This document shows positions 32,455 to 40,379 of a DNA stretch of 64,000 nt, in pieces. The position numbers and the translations under genes are program-made. Source of the stretch: Nocardia brasiliensis ATCC 700358 (GTDB lineage Bacteria > Actinomycetota > Actinomycetes > Mycobacteriales > Mycobacteriaceae). The DNA is taken from assembly GCF_000250675.2 (NCBI RefSeq), contig NC_018681.1:4092001-4156000 (forward strand), given 5' to 3'. Every line of letters starts with the position of its first letter. Position 1 is the first letter of the stretch. The notes below the pieces were generated by a model, which saw only the letters and a program-made list of their open reading frames with translations, made no database searches and had not been told where the DNA came from.

Positions 32455-32481
32455 CAGTTGTTGCGCTATATGCAACAACTG
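32455..32481 (+). promoter_or_regulatory. Long operator palindrome of glyA-sdaA
   Basis: CAGTTGTTGC, GCTATAT, GCAACAACTG: a perfect 10-bp inverted repeat around a 7-bp centre. Its core GTTGCGCTATATGCAAC matches the sites at 20167-20183 and 20318-20334. It is the strongest copy of the three. Confidence 0.75.
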
Positions 32482-32499
32482 CATAATCGCCTCACACGC

Positions 32500-32676
32500 G
32501 GCGGGAGATCTCCATCTTCGTGACGGAGAGCCGAAGGAGCAACACCTCCCGGGAATCTCTCAGGCCCAGTACCGCCGCGCCTCGGGCAACTCTGAAAAGT
32601 AGTGTCCGCATCGACACTCGCCGACGGGGCAAGCGCGGTCCGCGTGAATCTCTCAGGCCATAGGACAGAGCGGGAG
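32500..32676 (+). promoter_or_regulatory. Tandem glycine riboswitch
   Basis: Two glycine aptamers lie in the leader. The first has GGCGGGAGATC ... GAGAGCCGAAGGAGCAA ... GGGAATCTCTCAGGC. The second has GCCGACGGGGCAAGC ... GTGAATCTCTCAGGCC ... GGACAGAGCGGGAGG. The repeated AATCTCTCAGGC core and the CCGA-GGGGCAA bulges are the class hallmarks. It sits about 45 bp ahead of glyA, whose enzyme with SdaA consumes glycine. An expression switch that turns on with glycine is expected by family. The final GGAGG lies just after the second aptamer, so control may act on translation. Confidence 0.88.
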
Positions 32677-32720
32677 GAGCCACACCCACGCGCGCGACCC
32701 GCGTCGACGAAAGGCTCCCT

Positions 32721-34043
32721 ATGGCAGACCCGGCCCTCCGCACCGATCTCGACGTGCCGTTGCACGAATTCGATCCGCTCGTCGCCGAATTGGTCGGCCG
32801 CGAACTCGGCAGGCAACAGCACGGCTTGGAAATGATCGCGTCGGAGAACTACGCGCCCCTGGCCGTCATGCAGGCGCAGGGCACGGTCCTGACCAACAAG
32901 TACGCCGAGGGCTACCCGGGCCGCCGCTACTACGGCGGATGCGAGCACGTCGACGAGATCGAGTCGCTGGCCCGCACTCGCCTGCGCGCGCTGTTCGGCG
33001 CGGAATACGCCAACGTGCAACCACATTCGGGTGCGCAGGCGAACGCGGCGGTGATGCACGCGCTGCTGCGTCCCGGCGATCGCATCCTCGGGCTGGCGCT
33101 GGATCACGGTGGACACCTCACGCACGGCATGAAGCTCAACTTCTCCGGGCGGCTGTACGACGTTGCGGCATACCATGTTCGGGCCGAAGACCAGCTGATC
33201 GACATGGCGGAGGTGGCGCGGCTGGCGCGCGAGCACCGGCCGAAGCTGATCGTGGCGGGCTGGTCGGCCTATCCGCGGCACCTCGACTTCGCCGAGTTCC
33301 GGCGCATCGCCGACGAGGTCGGCGCGTACCTGATGGTCGACATGGCGCATTTCGCCGGTCTGGTCGCGGCCGGCTTGCATCCCTCGCCCGTGCCGCACGC
33401 CCACGTGGTCACCTCGACCACGCACAAGACCCTGGGCGGCCCGCGCGGCGGATTCATCCTCGCCACCGCCGATTTGGGCAAGAAGCTCGATTCCGCGGTG
33501 TTCCCCGGCCAGCAGGGCGGGCCGCTCGAGCATGTGATCGCCGCGAAGGCGGTCGCGTTCAAGATGGCGGCCGAGCCGGCCTTCCGCGACCGCCAGGAAC
33601 GCACCCTGACCGGCGCGCGGCTGCTCGCGGACCGGCTGCTCGCCGAGGACTGCCGCGCCGCCGGTATCGGACTCGTCAGCGGCGGCACCGACGTACACCT
33701 GGTGCTGGTGGATCTGCGCGCCGCCGAACTCGACGGCAAACAGGCCGAAGATCTGCTGCACAGCGTGGGAATCACGGTGAACCGCAATGCCGTTCCGTTC
33801 GACCCGCGGCCGCCGATGGTCAGCTCCGGCCTCCGGATCGGCACACCGGCGCTGGCCGCGCGGGGCTTCGACCGCGCGGCGTTCGTCGAGGTCGCCGACA
33901 TCATCGCGACGGCCCTGCGGGTGGGGCGGCCCTGGCGTGAGTTCAGCGTGCGGGTGGAGGTCTTGACGCAGAAGTTCCCGCTCTATGCCGGGATGCACCA
34001 GCACCTCCCGTCGGCCGCCGACACGGCGCGGGAGCTCGCGTGA
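32721..34043 (+). CDS. glyA: Serine hydroxymethyltransferase
   Basis: This 440-residue PLP enzyme interconverts glycine and serine with methylene-tetrahydrofolate. Standard marks are LEMIASENYAP, NKYAEGYPGRRYYGGCE, VQPHSGAQANAAV, DMAHFAGLVAAGLHPSP, and the PLP lysine in TSTTHKTLGGPRGG. In this operon it converts glycine from the sarcosine oxidase step to serine, using the one-carbon unit supplied by dimethylglycine oxidase. It is controlled by the glycine riboswitch and the operator upstream. It overlaps sdaA by 4 nt. It may be a catabolic paralogue of a housekeeping glyA elsewhere. Confidence 0.95.
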   Translation: MADPALRTDLDVPLHEFDPLVAELVGRELGRQQHGLEMIASENYAPLAVMQAQGTVLTNKYAEGYPGRRYYGGCEHVDEIESLARTRLRALFGAEYANVQPHSGAQANAAVMHALLRPGDRILGLALDHGGHLTHGMKLNFSGRLYDVAAYHVRAEDQLIDMAEVARLAREHRPKLIVAGWSAYPRHLDFAEFRRIADEVGAYLMVDMAHFAGLVAAGLHPSPVPHAHVVTSTTHKTLGGPRGGFILATADLGKKLDSAVFPGQQGGPLEHVIAAKAVAFKMAAEPAFRDRQERTLTGARLLADRLLAEDCRAAGIGLVSGGTDVHLVLVDLRAAELDGKQAEDLLHSVGITVNRNAVPFDPRPPMVSSGLRIGTPALAARGFDRAAFVEVADIIATALRVGRPWREFSVRVEVLTQKFPLYAGMHQHLPSAADTARELA

Positions 34044-35407
34044 CCATCAGCGTCTTCGACCTGTTCAAGGTCGGCATCGGTCCGTCGAGTTCGCATACCG
34101 TCGGCCCGATGCGCGCCGCGGGCGCGTTCGTCGATCGGCTGAAAGGCACCGGCGTACTGCACGATACGGCCGCGCTGCGGGTGCTGCTGTACGGCTCGCT
34201 CGGCGCGACCGGACGGGGCCACGGCAGTGTGGAGGCGATCGTGGCCGGACTGGCCGGCGCCCGCCCGGAGTCGATCGATCCGGACATGATGCGCGATATC
34301 GTGGCCGAGGCGCGCGCCGACGCGCGGATCCATCTCGGTGGGGCGCAACCGATCCCGTTCGCGATGGACGAGGACATCGAGCTGCTGGCGCGAACCAGGC
34401 TGCCGTTCCACACCAACGGCATGCTGTTCGCGGCTCGCGACGCGGCGGGACGGGTACTGCTGGAATGCCGGTACTACTCGATCGGTGGCGGCTTCGTCCT
34501 GGACGAGGACGAGATCGACGGCCGTGCGGCCGAAGCGCCGATGGTCGTGCCGTACTCGTTCGGGTCGGCGGACGAATTGCTCTCGCTCACCGCGGCCACC
34601 GGCCGATCCATCAGCGAACTCGTCCTGGCCAACGAAATGACCAGGCGCAGTGGCGATCAGGTGCGCGCCGACCTGCTCGCCATCTGGGCCGTCATGCAGG
34701 GGTGCGTGGAGCGCGGCATGTCGAGCAGCGGGGTGCTGCCGGGTACGCTGCGGGTACGCCGTCGCGCCGCAACCCTGTTCGACCGGCTGCGCGCCGAAGC
34801 CGAGGACAACGATCCGCTGCGCGCCATGGAATGGGTCACGCTGTACGCGATGGCCGTCAACGAGGAGAACGCCGCGGGCGGGCGGGTCGTCACCGCGCCG
34901 ACGAACGGCGCCGCGGGCATCATTCCGGCTGTGCTGCACTACATTCAGCAGTTCGTCACCGATGCCGAGGACAGCGTCGTCGAGTTCCTGCTCACCGCGG
35001 GCGCGATCGGCCAGCTGATGAAGGAGAACGCGTCGATCTCGGGCGCCGAGGTGGGGTGCCAGGGCGAGGTCGGTTCCGCGTGCGCGATGGCCGCCGCCGG
35101 ACTCGCCGCCGTGCTCGGCGGCACCCCGGCACAGATCGAGAACGCCGCCGAGATCGGCATGGAACACAACCTCGGCCTGACCTGCGATCCCATCGGTGGC
35201 CTCGTGCAGATCCCGTGCATCGAACGCAACGGCATCGCGGCCGTGAAAGCGATCACCGCGGCGCGCATGGCGATTCGCGGCGACGGGCACCACCACGTCT
35301 CGCTCGATCAGGTCATCCAGACCATGCGCGCCACCGGGGCGGACATGCTCGACAAATACAAGGAGACTTCGCAGGGCGGCTTGGCTGTCGCTGTCGTCGA
35401 GTGCTGA
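34040..35407 (+). CDS. sdaA: L-serine ammonia-lyase (iron-sulphur type)
   Basis: This 455-residue single-chain L-serine deaminase gives pyruvate and ammonia. The beta domain starts SVFDLFKVGIGPSSSHTVGPM. The alpha domain carries the [4Fe-4S] cysteines in AEVGCQGEVGSACAMAAAGL and in LTCDPIGGLVQIPCIERN. RGDGHHHVSLDQVIQTMRATG near the end is also typical. The ATG overlaps the glyA stop (ATGA). It is the last step of the choline-to-pyruvate route and shares the glycine-responsive leader. It converges with the hmp gene 10 bp downstream. Confidence 0.95.
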   Translation: MTISVFDLFKVGIGPSSSHTVGPMRAAGAFVDRLKGTGVLHDTAALRVLLYGSLGATGRGHGSVEAIVAGLAGARPESIDPDMMRDIVAEARADARIHLGGAQPIPFAMDEDIELLARTRLPFHTNGMLFAARDAAGRVLLECRYYSIGGGFVLDEDEIDGRAAEAPMVVPYSFGSADELLSLTAATGRSISELVLANEMTRRSGDQVRADLLAIWAVMQGCVERGMSSSGVLPGTLRVRRRAATLFDRLRAEAEDNDPLRAMEWVTLYAMAVNEENAAGGRVVTAPTNGAAGIIPAVLHYIQQFVTDAEDSVVEFLLTAGAIGQLMKENASISGAEVGCQGEVGSACAMAAAGLAAVLGGTPAQIENAAEIGMEHNLGLTCDPIGGLVQIPCIERNGIAAVKAITAARMAIRGDGHHHVSLDQVIQTMRATGADMLDKYKETSQGGLAVAVVEC

Positions 35408-35417
35408 GCGGTATGCG

Positions 35418-36644
35418 CTATTCGCCGAGCAGCCAGTCGGTGGGTGCGAAGGATTCGAAATGCACTCGGCTGGAAGGTATCCGGGCGGCAAGCAGCTGTG
35501 CGCGCACGGACCGCAAGAAAGCGTGGCTGCCGCACAGATAGTAGTCCGCGTCGTCCGGCAACACGATGTCGGCGAGGTCGACGCGACCGTGTCCCTCGTC
35601 CTGATACCAGGTGTGCAGGCGGACGTTTCGAAGTCCGTCGCACAGCGCACGGACGCGCTCGCGGAGCGGGTGGGCGGCGGCGGAGCGGTCGGCGTGCAGC
35701 ACGGTGGCGGGACGGTCCGGCGTGTTGGCCGCCAGATAGGCCACGATGCCCACGATGGGTGTGATGCCGACGCCGGCCGAGATCAGCACCACAGGGGTTT
35801 CGACGGCGGTGTCGAGGGTGAGATCGCCGAAGGGCAAGGTGATTTCGAGGCGATCGCCGACACCGATGGTGTCGTGCAGCCAGGACGAGACCTCACCCGC
35901 GGGGGCGTCCGGCTCGGCCGCCACCACGCGAACCGTGAAGGCGTAGCAGCCGGTGCCCGGCGCGTCGATCAGACTGTACTGGCGGAGCTGGCGCGCCCCG
36001 TCGGGCAGGTCCGCGCCGACCGAGATATAGCTGCCGGGAAGGAAATCCGGCAGCGCGCGCCCGGGTTCGTCCGACTCGACGACGAAAGTCACCACCCCGG
36101 ACGGATCCTCGGTGCGATCGACCACGACGGTGCGGCGGAAGACATCACCCGGCGCGACCCCGGCCACGTTATAGAGTCCCGCCTCCAGGTCGATGAGGGC
36201 GGTGGCCATCAGCCAATAGACGCGGTCCCACGCCGCCGCGACCGCCCCGGTCACCACGTCCGCGCCGAGCACCTCGACTATGGCGGCGAACAGGTGCCGG
36301 TGCACGATGTCGTATTGATCCGCGGTGACGCCGAGCGAGGCGTGCCGGTGCCCGATGCGCGAGAGCAGGTCGACCGGATGCGGCAGCTCCGGTTCGACCA
36401 GATGCCGGGCGAACGTGACGATGGACGAGGCCAGCGCGCGCTGCTGGGTGCCCTGGGCCTGGTTACCGCGATTGAACAGATCACGGCCGAGTTCCGGGTG
36501 CGCGGCGAACATCTTGCGGTAGAACAGTGGCGTGATCGTGTCGATCCGGGTGCCGATCAGCGGCAGGGTGGCGCGGATCACCGCTTGATGTGCGGGTTCC
36601 AGTTCCGGGGCGATATCGCTGGGCGAACCGGTCGCGGTGGGCAT
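35418..36644 (-). CDS. hmp: Flavohaemoprotein (nitric oxide dioxygenase)
   Basis: This 408-residue protein converts NO to nitrate using O2 and NAD(P)H. The globin domain spans about 15-150 (TITPLFYRKMFAAHPELGRDLFN) and includes GHRHASLGVTADQYDIVHRHL with the proximal haem His. The FAD domain has RQLRQYSLIDAPG. The NAD domain has PVVLISAGVGITPIVG and a late YYLCGSHAFL. It is the second gene after an NsrR-type repressor, with 9 bp between them and GGAGA before the ATG. The arrangement suggests NO-responsive, autoregulated expression. Confidence 0.94.
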   Translation of the reverse strand: MPTATGSPSDIAPELEPAHQAVIRATLPLIGTRIDTITPLFYRKMFAAHPELGRDLFNRGNQAQGTQQRALASSIVTFARHLVEPELPHPVDLLSRIGHRHASLGVTADQYDIVHRHLFAAIVEVLGADVVTGAVAAAWDRVYWLMATALIDLEAGLYNVAGVAPGDVFRRTVVVDRTEDPSGVVTFVVESDEPGRALPDFLPGSYISVGADLPDGARQLRQYSLIDAPGTGCYAFTVRVVAAEPDAPAGEVSSWLHDTIGVGDRLEITLPFGDLTLDTAVETPVVLISAGVGITPIVGIVAYLAANTPDRPATVLHADRSAAAHPLRERVRALCDGLRNVRLHTWYQDEGHGRVDLADIVLPDDADYYLCGSHAFLRSVRAQLLAARIPSSRVHFESFAPTDWLLGE

Positions 36645-36653
36645 GGCGTCTCC

Positions 36654-37109
36654 TCAATTCTCGTGCGCGGGCAGGGGGATGGCGGGCAGATGAAGCAGCT
36701 CGACGATGCGGGGGCTCACCAGATCGGCGAGGTGGTAGTTGTCCAGCTCGCGATAGAAGGCTTCTTTCGCATCCTGGAGAACTCGTCGCAAACGACAATC
36801 GGTCGCCAATGGGCACGGATGTTCGCCGAGGCATGCCACCACTTCGGCGTCGCCCTCGAGGGCCCGGATGATCTGTCCGACGGTGGCGCCTCGGCCGGCT
36901 TCGGTGAGGAAGATCCCGCCGCCACGTCCGCGGTAGGACGCCACGAAACCGAGTTCGGCGAGTCGTGATACGGCTTTCGCTACCTGGTGCTCCGAGGAAT
37001 CGACCTGGCGGGCAACGAGTTTGGCGGTCACGCGATGGTCGGCCGATCCGCTGACCGCCAGCCGCATCATGGTCCGCAGGGCGAGATCGGTGGACCGGGC
37101 GAGCTGCAT
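36654..37109 (-). CDS. nsrR: Rrf2-family NO-sensing repressor (NsrR-like)
   Basis: This 151-residue protein has an Rrf2 winged helix in the first 80 residues (STDLALRTMMRLA, VARQVDSSEHQVAKAVSRLAELGFV, YRGRGGGIFL). The cluster-binding segment ACLGEHPCPLATDCRL has three Cys with the NsrR-like spacing. NsrR holds an iron-sulphur cluster that NO destroys, releasing repression of hmp. It is first in the operon with hmp, which supports the NO function over IscR or CymR. An NsrR box in the promoter was not located by eye. Confidence 0.9.
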   Translation of the reverse strand: MQLARSTDLALRTMMRLAVSGSADHRVTAKLVARQVDSSEHQVAKAVSRLAELGFVASYRGRGGGIFLTEAGRGATVGQIIRALEGDAEVVACLGEHPCPLATDCRLRRVLQDAKEAFYRELDNYHLADLVSPRIVELLHLPAIPLPAHEN

Positions 37110-37205
37110 GACTTCACGGTACGTAATCGCACAGGGAAAAAGTGCGTGCAGCGGGTGTGCTGTTTAATACGCGGCTGCGCGCCGATTATGTAAGCCAGGC
37201 CACAG

Positions 37206-37263
37206 CAATAAAAGTGAACCCGGTGCTCCGCACAGCGATTCCAGCTATTGCGGAGCACCCGGG
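37206..37263 (-). terminator. Intrinsic terminator of the antigen 85-type gene
   Basis: GGTGCTCCGCA (37222-37232) pairs exactly with TGCGGAGCACC (37249-37259), extended by C-G pairs beyond a one-base bulge. On the minus strand the stem is followed by GTTCACTTTTATTGC. It lies 10 bp past the stop of the leftward gene. Confidence 0.65.
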
Positions 37264-37272
37264 CCGGGTAGG

Positions 37273-38292
37273 TCAGCCGATTCCGATCGACTGCGCCAGG
37301 AAAGGCCATGACGTGCGCAGATCGTCTTCCCAGTAGCCCCACGAATGGGTGCCCACCGGGCGGTCGTCGAAGGTCACCGGAATGTTCAACTCACGCAAGC
37401 GGTTCGTCAGGTTCACCGTGCAGTAATGGATGGCCGCTTCGATCGGCCCGCCGAACGCGATCTGCACCGGCAACGGAATTCGGCCCTCTTGCACCCGGCG
37501 ATCGCCGGGGGTGTCGTGCGGAGCCGCGGCGATACCGCTACCCGAACTCAGATAAACGGCTGTGCCACGCAAACGTTCGGCGTTGACGAGCGGGTCGTTG
37601 GCGCGCCACAGCGGCCCGTTGCGCGGACCCCACATGTTCTCGACGCTCTGCCCGCCACCCCAGTTCTCCACCGTGAGCCGGACGAATTCCTGTCCGATCG
37701 GGTCCGAGGTCTGCGCGCACCCGCTGTAGGAGGCCACGCTGTTCCAGAAGCCGGGCTTGGCGATCGCCAGGTTCAGCACCGAGGTGCCGCTCATCGAAAC
37801 GCCCGCGAGGGTGCGAGTTCCGTTGGCGCCCAGGAACTCCTCGATGACCGGCGGCAACTCCTCGTTGAGGAACGTCTGCCACTTGTTGTAACCGAGCACC
37901 GCGTCCGCGCGGACCCAGTCGGTGTAGTAGGAATTGGCGCCACCGAAGGGCGTGACGACGTTGATGTCCTTGCCGCGCAGAAAACTCACCGCGTCGGTCT
38001 GCACATCCCAGCCGCTCTCGTTCGGGCCGCCGCCGGAACCATTGAGCAGATACATCGTGGGCCGCGGGGTCGTCCGGTCGGCGGCCCGGATGATCTGGAT
38101 CGGGATCGGGCGGTCCATCGCGGGCGAATACACCATGACGGTCTGCTGCCGATCGTTGATATCCGTTACCGACACGACGCCCGCCGGTGCTGCGGCCGCC
38201 GTACCGGCCACGCCGGCCAGACCCGCCGCGGTCAGGGTGGTGGCCAGTGCCCAGCGCAGGCCGCTTCGTCGTATCCATCGCCGTGATCTCAA
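37273..38292 (-). CDS. Antigen 85-type mycolyltransferase/esterase
   Basis: This 339-residue secreted alpha/beta hydrolase is of the esterase D/antigen 85 group, which transfers mycolic acids onto arabinogalactan and trehalose. It has a signal peptide (LRWALATTLTAAGLAGVAGTAAAA). The mature chain shows YLLNGSGGG, the WVRADAVLGYNKWQTFLNEELP stretch, the nucleophile elbow GVSMSGTSVL (Ser), and the terminal THSWGYWEDDL with the catalytic His. TTG at 38292 was chosen because GAGAGGA precedes it; GTG at 38325 lacks an RBS. It points to a mycolate cell wall. It may be one of several paralogues. Confidence 0.88.
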   Translation of the reverse strand: MRSRRWIRRSGLRWALATTLTAAGLAGVAGTAAAAPAGVVSVTDINDRQQTVMVYSPAMDRPIPIQIIRAADRTTPRPTMYLLNGSGGGPNESGWDVQTDAVSFLRGKDINVVTPFGGANSYYTDWVRADAVLGYNKWQTFLNEELPPVIEEFLGANGTRTLAGVSMSGTSVLNLAIAKPGFWNSVASYSGCAQTSDPIGQEFVRLTVENWGGGQSVENMWGPRNGPLWRANDPLVNAERLRGTAVYLSSGSGIAAAPHDTPGDRRVQEGRIPLPVQIAFGGPIEAAIHYCTVNLTNRLRELNIPVTFDDRPVGTHSWGYWEDDLRTSWPFLAQSIGIG

Positions 38293-38382
38293 ATTGTGGA
38301 TCCTCTCGTAGCTGCCGCCGTGCACAGCGGCATTACCAGGGATTCGCGTCGCTCGGGCCGCCGGTTTGGTCCGGCGGGCGAG

Positions 38383-39204
38383 TCAGTCCTTGAAATATGC
38401 GAGCTGGTGACTCGTCGCCAGCAGCGACCCGTCGGGTGTCCACAGTTCCGCGGCGTGATCGAAGAAGCCGTTGCCGAAGCGGCGACCGCGCGCGGTGGCG
38501 AGCACCGGCTGGTCGGCCTGCGCGGCGAGCAGTTCGTCGTCGGCGTGGAAGTACACCGTCAGCGAGACCGTGCCGGCCGGGACGAATCGGCCGATGCGCA
38601 GCATCACCCGCGGAAAGAACACGTCGGTCAGTGCCGTCAGCGCCGGATAGTCCAGCTGCCGCGGCGGATTGTCCCGCACCCACAGGGTGGACGTCGAGGA
38701 CGGTTGGGCGTCGCCCTTCGCTACGAGACCACCTGTGACGAAACGCATTTCGTAGTTCTCGACCCAGGCCAGGAAGTCCGGCACCGGTCCCGGCGGCACC
38801 GTGGCCGGGGGCGGCGCCTGCGGTGCGACGGCCTCGGTGTGCTGCCAGGTCTGCCGCCGGATACCGAAGAGCGCGGTGGCCGTGGTGGCGACAACGCCGT
38901 CCTGGGTGATCGCCAGCGTCCAGTGCTGGGTCGTCCTGTTCGTGCGGGCCGGTATCGCGCTGACCTCGAACGGGCCCTCGGCGATCGGGCCCGCGTAGTT
39001 CACGGTGAGCGACAGCGGCGCACCGAGACACTCCGGATGCCGCTGCACCGCCCGGATCAACGTGGCGGCGGTGATCCCCCCGAACGGTCCGACCATATTC
39101 GCGTACTCCGGCGTGGTCCGACCGGCGAACGTCCCGACCTCGAGGGGCGTGAGTTCGACGGCGGCGTCGAAGGGATGCTGGGTGACAACGCGAGTTTGAC
39201 TCAT
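38383..39204 (-). CDS. TesB-like acyl-CoA thioesterase family protein
   Basis: This 273-residue protein has a double hot-dog layout. The first hot-dog is about residues 8-115 (TTPEYANMVGPFGGITAATLIRAVQ, LSLTVNYAGPIAEGPFEV). The second is about 140-270 (FPRVMLRIGRFVPAGTVSLTVYFHAD, GRRFGNGFFDHAAELWTPDG). NMVGPFGGITAA resembles the MHGG-type active region of actinobacterial thioesterase-superfamily proteins. ATG 39204 is preferred over GTG 39228. It may hydrolyse acyl-CoA esters; the substrate is unknown. It stands alone between an antigen 85-type gene and an ATP-grasp gene on the same strand. Confidence 0.8.
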   Translation of the reverse strand: MSQTRVVTQHPFDAAVELTPLEVGTFAGRTTPEYANMVGPFGGITAATLIRAVQRHPECLGAPLSLTVNYAGPIAEGPFEVSAIPARTNRTTQHWTLAITQDGVVATTATALFGIRRQTWQHTEAVAPQAPPPATVPPGPVPDFLAWVENYEMRFVTGGLVAKGDAQPSSTSTLWVRDNPPRQLDYPALTALTDVFFPRVMLRIGRFVPAGTVSLTVYFHADDELLAAQADQPVLATARGRRFGNGFFDHAAELWTPDGSLLATSHQLAYFKD

Positions 39205-39258
39205 AGTGGCCCCAGCGTATCTATTCACGGTGGTGCGGGTTCCGCGTGTGCCCGCTGA

Positions 39259-40137
39259 TCACCGTGGAGCGTTGAGCAACGGCTCGAGGAGTAGTTCCGA
39301 GGGCACGCCGGCGGGGAGGTCCGAGACTTGACCATCGCCGACTTCGATGACGCGCCAGACGCCGTCCGCGCGCCTGGCGAGGTCGGTGGTGACGAAACGG
39401 GCGGGCAGTCGCTCGACGTGCGCAGTGATGTGGGCGAGCGCGGGTGCGGGGTGCTCGTCGGGTGTGTCGGGGTGCGCGCCGATCAGCAGTGGTGTGCCGT
39501 CCAGCCACCACGCCCGGGCCTCCGGCGCTCGGTGTGCGCCGGAGCCGAAGGATTCGAATGCGCGCAGGACTATGCCGCCGGCGAGATACTTTTCTTGTTC
39601 GGCGACGAAGGCGGCCACGACTCGGCGCATGCGGGTGATATCGGTGAGATCCGGGATGTAGCAGGCTGTTTCCCACCGGTGCTTGGCAGATTTGACGTAG
39701 TCCTTCACAATTCCCGGCCCGCTGCCGAGCGGAGCTGCCAGCTCGGCGAGCGCGGCTGCGTCGGGGACGCGGCCCCACGGACCCGGCAGCCATCGGCTCG
39801 CGGGCGTCACGGCGGCGAATGTCGCGTACCAGCCGGGTAGTTCGTGCGCCGTCCGATAGGTCGCGGCGTCGACGATCAGCGGCGTGCCGCGAGCGGCGAG
39901 TGCGTCGGCCAAGGCCGCGTAGGCGAGGCTCGGGATCATCCAGCCGCGATACCAAGCGGGCCCCCTGTCGCGCGGGACCTTGCGCACCGCCGCCGCGCTG
40001 TCCCCGGCCAGCAGCGCGTCCAGATCGAGCAGGCCGACCGTCGCGCCCAGTTCGCGCGCGGCCAGCGTTTCTGCCGCGAAATGCGGATCCGTGCGGTGCG
40101 GATCAAGGGGATCGGCGCAGGACAACAGGCTGAGCAT
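39259..40137 (-). CDS. ATP-grasp domain protein (DUF4343-like)
   Basis: This 292-residue protein has a Rossmann-like pre-ATP-grasp part (SLLSCADPLDPHRTDPHFAAE) and then an ATP-grasp core. Signs of the core are GIVKDYVKSAKHRW (ATP-binding lysines), a YLAGGIVLRAFESFG strand with E-x-F, and VIEVGDGQVSDLP, with the metal-binding E-x-G-D-G at the end. This pattern fits the R2K/DUF4343 clade of small stand-alone ATP-grasp proteins, some of which modify peptides. No precursor-like gene adjoins it. Function is unknown beyond likely ATP-dependent carboxylate-amine ligation. Confidence 0.8.
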   Translation of the reverse strand: MLSLLSCADPLDPHRTDPHFAAETLAARELGATVGLLDLDALLAGDSAAAVRKVPRDRGPAWYRGWMIPSLAYAALADALAARGTPLIVDAATYRTAHELPGWYATFAAVTPASRWLPGPWGRVPDAAALAELAAPLGSGPGIVKDYVKSAKHRWETACYIPDLTDITRMRRVVAAFVAEQEKYLAGGIVLRAFESFGSGAHRAPEARAWWLDGTPLLIGAHPDTPDEHPAPALAHITAHVERLPARFVTTDLARRADGVWRVIEVGDGQVSDLPAGVPSELLLEPLLNAPR

Positions 40138-40248
40138 AGTGCCATCATGCTGCGAAGACCCGAACCGGCAAACCGCTTTTCGCTGCCGGGACTAACCGGA
40201 GCAGTGGCCTGCTGGCAGCAATCGAGCGCCGCGATGGCCTCGTCTTCG

Positions 40249-40271
40249 CCTAGGGCAAAAACTGTCCTAGG
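40249..40271. promoter_or_regulatory. Palindrome CCTAGGGCA-N5-TGTCCTAGG
   Basis: This is a 9-bp inverted repeat with one mismatch around AAAAC, 109 bp upstream of the alpha/beta hydrolase gene and 112 bp upstream of the ATP-grasp gene. It is TetR-operator sized. The rest of the 242-bp divergent region is unremarkable. Confidence 0.4.
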
Positions 40272-40379
40272 TGGGTTCTACGGTGGGTTTCATACCGATG
40301 GTCACCAGCATTCGGACCGGCGCGCCGGCGTGCGGACTGTGGGACTTTCGGTCCATTCATTGAGAAAGGATCGACGATC

